Source of the DNA: Chloroflexus islandicus
GTDB lineage: Bacteria; Chloroflexota; Chloroflexia; Chloroflexales; Chloroflexaceae
Assembly (NCBI RefSeq): GCF_001650695.1
Contig: NZ_LWQS01000060.1
Coordinates: 1-64,000 of the forward strand
Length of the DNA stretch: 64,000 bases
Direction of reading: 5' to 3'
Shown here piece after piece: positions 1 through 8,464 of this stretch. The translations under genes were made by a program, and so were the position numbers. The notes beneath the pieces were generated by a model. That model saw only the letters and a program-made list of their open reading frames with translations. It was not told the origin of the DNA and did no database searches. Every line of letters begins with the position of its first letter. The first letter of the stretch is position 1.

Positions 1-160
1 CTTCGTACCCCTATAGCCCGGCCCTTTAGGGCCGGGTTCTGGACGGATGTTCTGTTCGCCCGTGAACCCGCGCCAGTTGAGGGGCTGGGGGTGAGGGCCA
101 GCAGCCCGCGCAGCGGGCTTCGTACCCCTAACCCGGCCCTTTAGGGCCGGGTTCCGGTTT
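1..160. repeat. Dispersed palindromic intergenic repeat, two partial copies
   Basis: A perfect palindrome CCCGGCCC-TTTA-GGGCCGGG occurs at 17-36 and again at 132-151. Each is preceded by the same CTTCGTACCCCTA block (positions 1 and 118). Between them lies a GC-rich segment, 74-117, that includes CAGCCCGCGCAGCGGGCTT. The same composite reappears in inverted orientation at about 25030-25110, so this is a dispersed element rather than a local terminator. No coding potential is seen. Confidence 0.75.
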
Positions 161-230
161 AGACTCCGTCCGCTCTTAAACTATTGAGAGGAGGCGCCAT
201 CCCAATATCATTGCGAGCGGTGCGCCACCC

Positions 231-302
231 CTCATGTCATTGCGCGGGAGCGGCGGCATCCAGCGGAGCTGGCGCCGCCCGACCGCAGCAATCCCCCCCT
301 TC
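231..302. repeat. CATTGCG...GCAATCCCC type dispersed repeat
   Basis: The block starts TCATTGCGCGGGAGCGGCGG and ends GCAGCAATCCCCCC. It is a degenerate relative of the three CATTGC(G/C)AGCCGCC...GCAATCTCC copies at 24957-25330. No gene is seen in 1-376. Confidence 0.5.
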
Positions 303-338
303 AGCGGAACCGATGCCTCTCAGCCATAGCGTCCCGCC

Positions 339-367
339 TTGACACCGCTCCGCCCGCCGTCTATACT
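339..367 (+). promoter_or_regulatory. Near-consensus sigma-70 promoter
   Basis: TTGACA at 339-344, a 17-bp spacer, then TATACT at 362-367. Only 9 nt separate the -10 box from the ATG at 377, so the mRNA of the downstream fusion gene would have almost no leader. Confidence 0.8.
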
Positions 368-376
368 CTCTCCGCT

Positions 377-3300
377 ATGCGTACTGCACTGACCCGCTTT
401 AGCTGGCTGGCCCTCCTTAACGCGCTGCTTGTCGCTGCGCTCGGCGTTGCCGTCTGGCTCGATAACGCCGCTTTCCGCGGCATCGCCCAATACCCGCCGG
501 TCAATCAACCCTTCCCCTATAGCGATGGCCCGGCGCTAGGGGTGAACGTCTTTAACCTCCACCTTGAGCCTGACCCCGCCGCAGTTGACCGCACCTTCGC
601 CCTTGCCCGCGATCTCGGCGCGCGCTATGCCCGCATGCAGGTGCCATGGGACGACATCGAGATCCATGGCCGCGGTGATTTTAGCGACCGCCGCAATGCA
701 GCGACGATCGGCGAGGTGTCGAGTTGGGCGAAGTATGACCGGATCGTCGCTTCGGCGGTGGCCCACGGCATCGAGTTGATTATGCGCGTCGATCGCCCAC
801 CGCAATGGGCTTGCGCCCTCGGCTGTGCGACGCCGGAATTTCAGGCCGGCTTGGCGATTGATGGCAATTCGATGGCCCCGCCCGATGATCTGGCCGATTA
901 TGGCCGGTTTATCGCCATACTGGCCGAACGCTACCGCGGCCAAGTGCGTTTTTTTCAGATTTGGAACGAGCCGAACCTCATGAATGAGTGGGGGTGGCAA
1001 GAGCCAAAGCCGGCTGATTTTCTGGCTCTGCTGCGGGTGGGCTATGAAGCGGTGAAGCGGGCGAATCCCGATGCGGTGGTGCTCTTCCCCGGTTTGGCCC
1101 CGACCGACGGCCTCGATCCGCGCGCGCCGATGACCGAACTGGAATACCTCGATGCAATTTACTCCCTTGGCGGTGCGGCTTATTTCGATATTATGTCGGC
1201 CCAGAATTACGGCCTCGGCCAACCCCCCTCCGAGCATCGCTACGTCTTTTTGCGCGGACGCGACAATTGGCGGTGGGATCGGCCCATCGATACCCGCAAC
1301 GATGTCAGCCGGGTAGTGCTGCTGCGCGAGGTGATGGAGCGTCACGGTGATCTGGCGACGCCGGTCTGGGTGACGGAGTTTGGCTATAACGCTGCACCGG
1401 ATCGGATTCCGCCCGAGCGTCGCTTTGTCTGGGGGCCGCCGGTTGATGAAGCGACCAAGGGTGCGTATCTCGCGGCCCAAATCGAGCGCGCTCGCCGCGA
1501 GTGGCCGTGGATGGGAGTGATGAATGTCTGGATGTTGCGCTATGGCGGCTATGCCGAGCCACATCCTGATGACCCGACTCCGTACTTTGCCCTAGTTAGC
1601 CGCGATTGGCAGCCACTTCCTTCATATACCATTTTACGCGATTATGTCAAATCACCCGCGATTGCTGCCGTTGGCGTGCATCGCTGGGATCACCCCGCCG
1701 TGACGGTTACTGCCGATGGCTGGCAGGTGCGGTTTGCTGGCACCGGCATTGAGTTGCGCGGCGGCGCACCGGCGGCGGTGTTGCTCGATGGCGCGCCGGT
1801 CGCGCTAGCAGACAACGCTCTGCACGGTTTGCCCGATGCGGTGCATACCCTCGAACTACGTGGCGGCGCGCCTCCTGCCGAGTTTGCTGTGGCGCGCCAT
1901 CTGCCGTGGCGACCGCTTGGCGATTATGGCCCCCTACTGCTGGTGGTCGCATTGGTCATCAGTAGCGCCTTCACGATGCGCGCTGCATTGCCGCTGCTCG
2001 ATCATCTGCTGGCCCGCTGGCAACGGATCGATGCTCATCGCCGCGAGTGGGTTATCTTCGCACTTCAAGGCATCACGCTTGCTATCGCCTACCGCGCCTC
2101 GGCCCAACTGCCGCTCACGCTGCTTGGCCTAGTGCCCTTTATCGGTCTTGCCATTGCCCGGCCTGATCTCGCTGTCCGCTGGGTAGCTATCACGGTGCCA
2201 CTCTACTTTTTGCCGAAAGGCTTGTTCGATGCCCGCTTCGGCATTCGCGAGAGCGGCATCTATCTGCCGTTGCACGAAGTGGTGTTGCTGATCGCCGCCT
2301 TCGCAACCCTGCTCCGTGATTGGCGCTTGCTGCCGCGATCGTTGCGTCTGCGCGCTTCGACGGTGATCACCCTTGCCCCGGCTGCATTCGTTTTACTCGG
2401 CGGCCTTTGGGGTGTGCTGATCGCCGAAGTGCGCGGCCCGGCCGTGCGCGAACTGCGTTGGATGATCGTCGAACCGTTGCTGTTCGCTGCCCTGCTCTGG
2501 TGGCACGAGCGGCAAGGCCGCCCCACGCTCATGCCAACGCTAATCGGTTGGATCGCTGCCGGTACCGTCTCTGCTATCGTGGCGCTGGCCCAAGCAGGCG
2601 GGATCAACCTCGTGCCGCTGTTTGGCACTAAAATCGGGCACGGCGAAGATCTGGTCGCAACAGAAGGTGTCGTGCGCGTCACTGGGTTCTACGGCCACCC
2701 CAACAATCTAGGGCTGGCAATGGGGCGGGTTTGGCCATTAGCGGCGGTATTGGCTTGGGCCGCATGGCGGCAACAGCAGCATTGGGTCGCGCTTGCCTTC
2801 ACCCTCTGCGCCACGCTGGCGCTAGCTGCGTTGGGGGTGTCGTTCTCACGTGGCGCGTATCTGGGTGCGTTGGTCGCTGCCGGTGTTTTGATCTCTTTCA
2901 CCGTGGCGCCACGTTATCGCCGGTTGCTCCTCATCGGCGGCGGCGTTGGTGTGGCACTGGTTGCAGGGGCCATCACCACGCTCGGCATCGAACGGCTCAG
3001 CTTCCTCACTGGCAGCAGCGCAATCCGCTTAGCAACGTGGCGCGCGGCGCTGGCGATGCTGCTCGATCACCCGCTCGGCATTGGCCTCGACCAGTTCCTG
3101 ATTGTCTATCAACGCTACATCGATCCAGCGCTCCGCGACACCAATGAAATCTATACGGCCCATCCCCACAACGTGATCCTTGATCTGTGGCTGCGCGGCG
3201 GGCTACTGCTGCTGCTCGGCTTGGCTTGGGCGACGTGGCGCATCGTGCGTGCGCCATCGGCGCAACCCCATTCTGCCTTGGCGATCGGCGCTGCCGCTAC

Positions 3301-3424
3301 GATAGCTGGCGCGCTGGTGCATGGGTTGGTCGACGCATTCTACTTTTGGCCCGACATAGCTGTCGCATTCTGGTTGTTGGCCGCATGTACCGGATACCGC
3401 CTGCCCCATGGCCAATCCCGATAG
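377..3424 (+). CDS. Glycoside hydrolase (clan GH-A-like) fused to O-antigen ligase/polymerase
   Basis: A 1015-residue two-part envelope protein. An N-terminal membrane anchor (about 8-30) precedes a TIM-barrel-like glycosidase region (about 50-430). That region carries WNEP, with putative acid/base Glu198, and VTEFGYN, with putative nucleophile Glu334. A short beta-rich linker follows, then from about residue 520 a polytopic membrane half. It carries the Wzy/WaaL signatures GFYGHPNNLGLAMG, SRGAYLG and HPHNVILDLWLRGG. Family knowledge suggests glycan ligation or polymerisation on a lipid carrier, with the barrel cleaving or trimming a glycan outside the membrane; coupling of the two is inference. 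The start is fixed by the promoter ending 9 nt upstream. The 3' end is overlapped by the opposing regulator gene. Confidence 0.8.
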   Translation: MRTALTRFSWLALLNALLVAALGVAVWLDNAAFRGIAQYPPVNQPFPYSDGPALGVNVFNLHLEPDPAAVDRTFALARDLGARYARMQVPWDDIEIHGRGDFSDRRNAATIGEVSSWAKYDRIVASAVAHGIELIMRVDRPPQWACALGCATPEFQAGLAIDGNSMAPPDDLADYGRFIAILAERYRGQVRFFQIWNEPNLMNEWGWQEPKPADFLALLRVGYEAVKRANPDAVVLFPGLAPTDGLDPRAPMTELEYLDAIYSLGGAAYFDIMSAQNYGLGQPPSEHRYVFLRGRDNWRWDRPIDTRNDVSRVVLLREVMERHGDLATPVWVTEFGYNAAPDRIPPERRFVWGPPVDEATKGAYLAAQIERARREWPWMGVMNVWMLRYGGYAEPHPDDPTPYFALVSRDWQPLPSYTILRDYVKSPAIAAVGVHRWDHPAVTVTADGWQVRFAGTGIELRGGAPAAVLLDGAPVALADNALHGLPDAVHTLELRGGAPPAEFAVARHLPWRPLGDYGPLLLVVALVISSAFTMRAALPLLDHLLARWQRIDAHRREWVIFALQGITLAIAYRASAQLPLTLLGLVPFIGLAIARPDLAVRWVAITVPLYFLPKGLFDARFGIRESGIYLPLHEVVLLIAAFATLLRDWRLLPRSLRLRASTVITLAPAAFVLLGGLWGVLIAEVRGPAVRELRWMIVEPLLFAALLWWHERQGRPTLMPTLIGWIAAGTVSAIVALAQAGGINLVPLFGTKIGHGEDLVATEGVVRVTGFYGHPNNLGLAMGRVWPLAAVLAWAAWRQQQHWVALAFTLCATLALAALGVSFSRGAYLGALVAAGVLISFTVAPRYRRLLLIGGGVGVALVAGAITTLGIERLSFLTGSSAIRLATWRAALAMLLDHPLGIGLDQFLIVYQRYIDPALRDTNEIYTAHPHNVILDLWLRGGLLLLLGLAWATWRIVRAPSAQPHSALAIGAAATIAGALVHGLVDAFYFWPDIAVAFWLLAACTGYRLPHGQSR

Positions 3425-4207
3425 CTGCTCGCCGTTGCTGGGCAAAGCTGCATTGGGCGCGATCTGGCTGCTCGTTTCTTGGACGAGCGTCACCACTGAA
3501 CACAGCATAAAGCCGTAGCCACGGACACTACAAATAATGTTCGGCGAGTCTGGTTCGCTTTCAAGCTTCTGGCGTAGCCGGTGAATCCGCATTTTGATCA
3601 ATTCGCGCGCCTCGATATGAGAGAAATCTTGTTCGTAGAGCACACCTGCTAGCTCTTTGAATGAAGCCATCTGTTGAGGCGATTGAATAAGATGCTGCAA
3701 CAGCTTCATTTCACCTGTGCTCAATTTGATCAACCGTCCCGCGATAATGACGTGACGCTGACATGGATCAACCAGCATTGATGGTGAAAGCGGTGATATA
3801 AGCGTGGTTGGCTTCCGTATGCGCCGGCGGCTCATAATGAACGGCACCCGTTGATAACGCCGCCATACCTGATCAAGCGCACGCTGTACGCTTAATAATA
3901 CCCGTAATCGAATGTTATTTTCAGCAGCGCCCGAATAAACCGTTAAAATATCAAACTCTGCGCTGTATAAAATCACTAAAGAGTTTGTATTTTGCACAAA
4001 AAAATCAATAACTACACCGGTTTCGGCTAATAACCAAAAGTCAAAACTTAATATCATCACATCGAAGACTGCCTGCACGAGACAGTTATAGGCAACGCTG
4101 ATATCACCTACAGCGATGACCGCCCAATGATAGGCGTTCAGCGCTCTCATCAACCTGCTGCGACGATATGGATTACTCTCAACAAGCAATGCAATACCGG
4201 CTACCAT
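3203..4207 (-). CDS. OmpR-type winged-helix regulator with pseudo-receiver domain
   Basis: A 334-residue regulator. Residues about 3-115 resemble a receiver domain, but the phosphorylation site is lost. The acidic pair of strand 1 reads LLVESNP, the phospho-Asp strand reads DVMILSFDF (Ser where Asp is expected), and the Thr/Lys segment reads VILYSAEFD. A PhoB/OmpR winged helix follows (LSTGEMKLLQHL, RELIKMRIHRLRQKLE, IICSVRGYGFML). It probably acts without phosphorelay. The ATG at 4207 is preferred because GAAGG lies 8 nt upstream and a promoter occupies 4247-4276. The roughly 100-residue tail after GYGFML is low-complexity and runs antisense through the last 222 bp of the fusion gene. It may be a read-through extension after a lost stop. 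Confidence 0.7.
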   Translation of the reverse strand: MVAGIALLVESNPYRRSRLMRALNAYHWAVIAVGDISVAYNCLVQAVFDVMILSFDFWLLAETGVVIDFFVQNTNSLVILYSAEFDILTVYSGAAENNIRLRVLLSVQRALDQVWRRYQRVPFIMSRRRIRKPTTLISPLSPSMLVDPCQRHVIIAGRLIKLSTGEMKLLQHLIQSPQQMASFKELAGVLYEQDFSHIEARELIKMRIHRLRQKLESEPDSPNIICSVRGYGFMLCSVVTLVQETSSQIAPNAALPSNGEQLSGLAMGQAVSGTCGQQPECDSYVGPKVECVDQPMHQRASYRSGSADRQGRMGLRRWRTHDAPRRPSQAEQQQ

Positions 4208-4246
4208 GGTCAAAACCTTCGTAATGAACCAAGCAAATGTAGGGGG

Positions 4247-4276
4247 AGTATAGAGGGCTGTAGCGCAGCTTCGCAA
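4247..4276 (-). promoter_or_regulatory. Promoter of pseudo-receiver regulator
   Basis: On the minus strand, TTGCGA (4276-4271), an 18-bp spacer and TATACT (4252-4247). The predicted transcript starts near 4240, about 33 nt before the ATG at 4207. This excludes the longer upstream reading. Confidence 0.65.
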
Positions 4277-4364
4277 CTGCCAGCCCTTCCTAGGCGTCGT
4301 TAGTACTGTTTACCTACTTGTTTATCGATCATCCACGAAGGTTTCTATTTTCATATACCTATAG

Positions 4365-4378
4365 TCAACTTTAGTTGA
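4365..4378. promoter_or_regulatory. Inverted repeat TCAACT-TT-AGTTGA, possible operator
   Basis: A perfect 6-bp inverted repeat with a 2-bp centre in the divergent gap between the regulator and radA. It is AT-rich relative to its surroundings. The nearby winged-helix regulator is a candidate binder; this is inference. Confidence 0.35.
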
Positions 4379-4426
4379 TAATTCTTCTTTTCAAGACCCC
4401 CGATTCATCGGCTACGGTTGCAGTGG

Positions 4427-4432
4427 TATAAT
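4427..4432 (+). promoter_or_regulatory. -10 box (TATAAT) of radA, leaderless geometry
   Basis: A perfect TATAAT ends 6 nt before the ATG at 4439. No clear -35 box is seen (TTCATC at 17 bp spacing). Transcription would start at or next to the start codon. Confidence 0.65.
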
Positions 4433-4438
4433 GCAGCT

Positions 4439-5836
4439 ATGGCAAAAACACGCACCCTTTTCGTCTGCCAACAATGTGGCGCCCAACAGAGCCGTTGGAT
4501 GGGGAAGTGTCCTGAGTGTGGCGCATGGGATAGTCTGGTCGAGCAACTGATTGCTCCCGCCCGGCCCTCCGGCGCCAGCCGGCCTGCCGCACTCAGCCCA
4601 AATCAGCCCGTCCGCTTGCGCGATGTGCCGCTGGCCGATTTCCAGCGGCTACCGGTCTATGCCGAGGAATTTTCCCGCGTGCTTGGCGGCGGCCTCGTCC
4701 CCGGTTCCGTCGTGCTGATCGGCGGCGATCCCGGCGTTGGCAAATCAACCTTGCTCGGCCAAGTGGCCGCCCATTTTGCCGCCAGCGTTGGCCCGGCTCT
4801 CTACGTCAGCGCCGAAGAATCAGCCCAACAGATCCGGCTGCGCGCCGAGCGGCTTGGCCTCGCCGCTGATGATCTGTTTGTGCTCGCTGAAACATCGCTC
4901 GACTTGATTATTGAGCATATTCGCACCCTTCGCCCGCGTTTGGTGATCGTCGATTCGATTCAGACGGTCTATCTGCCCGAATTAACCAGCGCCGCCGGCA
5001 GCGTCTCCCAAGTACGCGAGGGTGCGCTCCGCCTGATGCAATTGGCCAAAGAAACGGCCATTCCGATCGTGCTGGTTGGTCACGTCACCAAAGAAGGTGC
5101 GATCGCTGGCCCGCGCGTGCTCGAACACATTGTCGATGTCGTGCTCTATCTCGAAGGCGATCGCTTTCACCAGTTTCGCCTGCTGCGCGGGGTCAAGAAT
5201 CGCTTCGGCAGCACCAACGAGGTCGGCGTGTTTGAAATGGCCGGCGATGGGTTGCGTGAGGTACGGAATCCGTCACAGGTCTTCCTCGCCGAACGCAACA
5301 CCCACAGCCCCGGTTCGACCGTCGCCGTGACCCTTGAAGGCACTCGCCCGCTGCTGGTTGAGGTACAGGCCCTCACGTCGCATACCGGTAACGCCCAACC
5401 GCGCCGCACCACCAACGGGTTTGACCTCAACCGCTTGTTGATGCTGACCGCGGTGCTGTCGAAACGAGTTGGATTGCCCCTGTTTAATCAAGACTTGTAT
5501 GTGAATATCGTAGGCGGGTTGCGCATCGGCGAGCCGGCGGTTGATTTGGCCGTCGCGCTGGCCATTGCCTCGTCCTACCGTAACCAGCGCATTGCGCCTG
5601 ATGTGGTCTGTCTCGGTGAAATTGGCCTGTCGGGCGAATTGCGCAGCGTGAGCCAGCTCGACCGGCGCTTGAGCGAAGCGGCAAAGCTGGGGTTTCGCCA
5701 AGCGGTTATTCCGGCCCATACGACCCCGGAAGCGCCACCCAACTTGGCCGTTACGCCAGTGCGTTCGTTGGCGGAAGCAGTTGAACTCCTCACCCGCAAT
5801 GTGCGATCATCACCGTCTGACCTCCAACAAGGGTGA
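4439..5836 (+). CDS. radA: DNA repair protein RadA
   Basis: A 465-residue RecA-superfamily ATPase that promotes branch migration in recombinational repair. It has an N-terminal C4 zinc finger (CQQCGAQQSRWMGKCPECG), a Walker A GGDPGVGKSTLL, the RadA-specific KNRFGSTNEVGVFEM motif, and a C-terminal Lon-like domain with LGEIGLSGELRSV. Length is typical for the family. The ATG at 4439 (MAKTRTLF) is chosen because the -10 box lies directly upstream and the earlier in-frame ATG at 4418 lies upstream of it. The PIN-TRAM gene follows after 3 nt, so the two are probably co-transcribed. Confidence 0.96.
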   Translation: MAKTRTLFVCQQCGAQQSRWMGKCPECGAWDSLVEQLIAPARPSGASRPAALSPNQPVRLRDVPLADFQRLPVYAEEFSRVLGGGLVPGSVVLIGGDPGVGKSTLLGQVAAHFAASVGPALYVSAEESAQQIRLRAERLGLAADDLFVLAETSLDLIIEHIRTLRPRLVIVDSIQTVYLPELTSAAGSVSQVREGALRLMQLAKETAIPIVLVGHVTKEGAIAGPRVLEHIVDVVLYLEGDRFHQFRLLRGVKNRFGSTNEVGVFEMAGDGLREVRNPSQVFLAERNTHSPGSTVAVTLEGTRPLLVEVQALTSHTGNAQPRRTTNGFDLNRLLMLTAVLSKRVGLPLFNQDLYVNIVGGLRIGEPAVDLAVALAIASSYRNQRIAPDVVCLGEIGLSGELRSVSQLDRRLSEAAKLGFRQAVIPAHTTPEAPPNLAVTPVRSLAEAVELLTRNVRSSPSDLQQG

Positions 5837-5839
5837 GAC

Positions 5840-6931
5840 ATGAGACCAAGTCTCGATTTTATCGTGCGCCTCATCGGCTTTGGCTGGATGGCTTATCTCG
5901 GTTTATGGCTAGGCCGTTCCCTGTCAGGGCCAAATCCGACACCTGACCAAATCCTTGCCACCGCATTACTCATGCTCGCTGGCGGCGGCCTTGGTCTCAT
6001 CCTTGCGCCACGTTTGATTGTCGATCCATTGCGCTCGCTCTTTCGACAGGCGCGTGTCATCCCGCTCAGTGATGTGATGTTAGCGGCAATTGGGATCCTC
6101 ATCGGTCTCTTTGCCGGCGTGCTGCTCACCGTGCCGCTGGCAATGCTGCCGGCGCCGTATGGGAACCTGCTTCCGATTATTGCAACGGCTATTTTGGTCT
6201 ACTTTAGCGCGTCGATCTTGTATCTGCGCAAACGCGATCTGATCGAATTGATCAACCTGTGGCGCCAACAACGGGCCCAACTCACTCCGTCTGCCTCACC
6301 AGCCAGCGAAACAACCCCTGCGCCAGCAACCGGTCGTCGCTATCTGATTGATACAAGCGCGATTATCGATGGCCGGATCGCCGCGGTTGTCCGTACCGGT
6401 TTTATGGAGGGAACGTTGCTGATCCCTTCCTTTGTGCTGGCTGAATTGCAGATGTTAGCTGACTCGAACGATGATTTGCGCCGCCAAAAGGGCCGGCGCG
6501 GCCTCGAATTGCTCAACCAGATGCAGCAGTCTTCACCATTGCCGATCGAGATTCTTAATCACGATCTGCCTGATGTGCTGCGCGTTGACGATAAGCTGAT
6601 CGAACTAGCTCGCCAGCATCATTGCCCGATCATTACCAATGATTACAATCTCAATCGAGTCGCTGGATTACAAGGGATTACCGTGCTCAGCATCAATCAG
6701 CTCAGCGATGCCCTCCGCCCGCCGGTGATGCAGGATCAGCGGTTGCACATTTTGATCCGTAACGAAGGGAATACCCGCCAACAAGGGGTAGGATATCTCG
6801 ATGACGGCACGCCGGTGATCGTCGAGAACGCCCGCCATCTTATCGGGCAAACCATTGAAGTGGTCGTGACGCGCATTCACCAGACCCAAACCGGTCGCTT
6901 GATCTTTGCTATTCCAGCCGAGGAGGCGTAA
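5840..6931 (+). CDS. PIN-TRAM domain membrane protein (YacL family)
   Basis: 363 residues. The N-terminal part (about 10-135) has four hydrophobic segments. A PIN nuclease-like domain (about 155-275) carries conserved acidic residues in [22 protein letters not shown] and [10 protein letters not shown]-terminal TRAM domain (about 290-358) suggests RNA binding. Family members are predicted membrane-bound RNases of unknown substrate. It sits between radA and dtd, with a 1-bp TAATG overlap to dtd, so translational coupling is likely. The radA/yacL order also occurs in Firmicutes; no disA is present here. Confidence 0.88.
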   Translation: MRPSLDFIVRLIGFGWMAYLGLWLGRSLSGPNPTPDQILATALLMLAGGGLGLILAPRLIVDPLRSLFRQARVIPLSDVMLAAIGILIGLFAGVLLTVPLAMLPAPYGNLLPIIATAILVYFSASILYLRKRDLIELINLWRQQRAQLTPSASPASETTPAPATGRRYLIDTSAIIDGRIAAVVRTGFMEGTLLIPSFVLAELQMLADSNDDLRRQKGRRGLELLNQMQQSSPLPIEILNHDLPDVLRVDDKLIELARQHHCPIITNDYNLNRVAGLQGITVLSINQLSDALRPPVMQDQRLHILIRNEGNTRQQGVGYLDDGTPVIVENARHLIGQTIEVVVTRIHQTQTGRLIFAIPAEEA

Positions 6932-7398
6932 TGCGCGCAGTGATTCAGCGTGTCAGCGAAGCGTCAGTGACCGTTGATGGGGCGGTCGTTGGCGCCATTG
7001 GCCACGGCTTGTTGATTTTGCTTGGCGTCAACCAAACCGATACCCTTGACGATGTTGATCTGCTGGCCGAGAAGATCGCACATCTGCGCATTTTCGGCGA
7101 CCACGAAGGAAAGTTCAATCGCTCACTGCTCGATGTTGGCGGCGCTGCGTTAGTGGTCTCGCAATTTACCCTCTATGCTGACACCCGCAAGGGCCGCCGA
7201 CCGAGCTTTACCACCGCCGCTCGCCCTGAGATCGCTGCGCCGCTGGTTGATGCCTTCGCCGCTGCGCTCCGCGCCCGCGCCATCCCTGTCGCCACTGGCG
7301 TCTTTGGCGCAATGATGCAAGTGGCGCTGATTAATGATGGCCCAGTGACGATCGTGATGGATAGCGCTGAATTACGCTTGCCGCGCCGTTCAATCTAG
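6931..7398 (+). CDS. dtd: D-aminoacyl-tRNA deacylase
   Basis: A 155-residue DTD family enzyme that hydrolyses D-amino acids (and glycine) mischarged on tRNA. The hallmark motifs are intact: [17 protein letters not shown] and NDGPVTI, the cross-subunit Gly-Pro motif that excludes L-residues. Length matches the family. The ATG overlaps the stop of the preceding PIN-TRAM gene by one base. Confidence 0.95.
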   Translation: MRAVIQRVSEASVTVDGAVVGAIGHGLLILLGVNQTDTLDDVDLLAEKIAHLRIFGDHEGKFNRSLLDVGGAALVVSQFTLYADTRKGRRPSFTTAARPEIAAPLVDAFAAALRARAIPVATGVFGAMMQVALINDGPVTIVMDSAELRLPRRSI

Positions 7399-7431
7399 CT
7401 AGACGGTCGCACTTCGTTAATCCCCTTCAGG

Positions 7432-7437
7432 TATAAT
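7432..7437 (+). promoter_or_regulatory. -10 box (TATAAT) of the rsbT-like gene, leaderless geometry
   Basis: TATAAT ends 7 nt before the ATG at 7445. GAGG lies between them but is too close to act as a Shine-Dalgarno site. No convincing -35 was found. Confidence 0.6.
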
Positions 7438-7444
7438 ACGAGGT

Positions 7445-7855
7445 ATGGAAGCGACGATTGTACGCATTCAGCGTGAAGCCGATATTTATGTCGCTCTAAG
7501 CGCCGGCCGCCGGTTGGCCGGTGAATTGCAGTTTACTGAAACGGATCGCACACGGATTGAGATTTGCATTCTTGAGTTGGGCCACAATTTGATCCGGCAC
7601 GCGGGTGGTGGTGAGATCGAAATCAGCCCCGTTCACCATCCACAGGGTATGGCCGGTTTGGCCGTTGAAGCTCGCGATCACGGCCCCGGCATTCCTGATG
7701 TCGAATTGGCCCTGCGCGACGGCTATAGCACGACCCATTCGCTCGGCGCCGGTTTGCCCGGCGTGCGCCGGCTGATGGATGAGTTCCACATCCATTCCAC
7801 CCCCGGCGTGGGAACGACAGTACGCGCTGTGAAGTGGCGTACTATCCGCAGATAA
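7445..7855 (+). CDS. RsbT-type serine/threonine kinase (anti-sigma regulatory factor family)
   Basis: A 136-residue GHKL ATPase. The N-box ELGHNLIRHA, G1 box ARDHGPGI and the RsbT-like GYSTTHSLGAGLPGVRRL segment are all present. In known partner-switching systems RsbT phosphorylates RsbS/RsbR antagonists and releases a phosphatase. No STAS antagonist gene lies nearby. The next gene is an RsbX/SpoIIE-type phosphatase 9 nt downstream, forming a kinase-phosphatase pair. The start follows directly from the -10 box. Confidence 0.85.
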   Translation: MEATIVRIQREADIYVALSAGRRLAGELQFTETDRTRIEICILELGHNLIRHAGGGEIEISPVHHPQGMAGLAVEARDHGPGIPDVELALRDGYSTTHSLGAGLPGVRRLMDEFHIHSTPGVGTTVRAVKWRTIRR

Positions 7856-7864
7856 CGAGGCAGT

Positions 7865-8443
7865 ATGAAGCTTGTGTGGGGAGCAGCACTACGGCCCAAG
7901 CTCGGCCAGAGTGTCAGCGGCGATGCCTATGTGGTGTTGCCATACGATGATGACCGGTTGCTGGCTGCGGTCATTGATGGGCTTGGCGGTGGCGATGCCG
8001 CTGCCGAAGCCGCCCGTCGCGCCGTCGCCGTCCTTGAAAGCGATCCGGCTGGCGATTTAATGGATTTGATGCGCCGCGCTGACCGCGCGCTCGTCGGCAG
8101 CCGCGGCGCAGTGATGGCCTTGCTTCGACTTGATGCCCGGATGCGCACCGCTGAGTTCGTCGGCGTCGGCAATATCGGCGCGCAAGTGTATAGCGACGTG
8201 CTGATTAAACCGATCTCGAAAAATGGCATCGTCGGGTATCGGTTGCCCCAACTCTTGCGCCTTTCCTATACCTACAATTCTGGCGATACCTTCGTTTTAT
8301 ACAGTGACGGCATTTCGAGCCGGTTCACAACCGAATCGCCGCCCGATCTGCACCGTTCGCCGCAGCAGATTGCTGATGAGATTTTAGCCCGCTTCGGCAA
8401 AGACAACGATGACGCAACGGTTGTCGTCGTGCGCAGTGAATAA
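7865..8443 (+). CDS. RsbX/SpoIIE-type PP2C serine phosphatase
   Basis: A 192-residue single-domain phosphatase. Metal-binding residues of the family are visible in SGDAYVV, VIDGLGGGDAA, LYSDGISSRF and KDNDDATVVVV. The small size without a sensory domain matches RsbX, which resets stressosome proteins by removing phosphates placed by RsbT. The ATG follows GAGGCAGT. It lies 9 nt after the kinase gene and 21 nt before the sensor kinase gene. Confidence 0.85.
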   Translation: MKLVWGAALRPKLGQSVSGDAYVVLPYDDDRLLAAVIDGLGGGDAAAEAARRAVAVLESDPAGDLMDLMRRADRALVGSRGAVMALLRLDARMRTAEFVGVGNIGAQVYSDVLIKPISKNGIVGYRLPQLLRLSYTYNSGDTFVLYSDGISSRFTTESPPDLHRSPQQIADEILARFGKDNDDATVVVVRSE

Positions 8444-8464
8444 AGAAAGCCGCCGATCGCCTGT

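Noticed and set aside
536-1564. Minus-strand open frame of 342 codons inside the glycosidase region
   Set aside because: Antisense to the catalytic barrel with intact active-site motifs; no recognisable domain.
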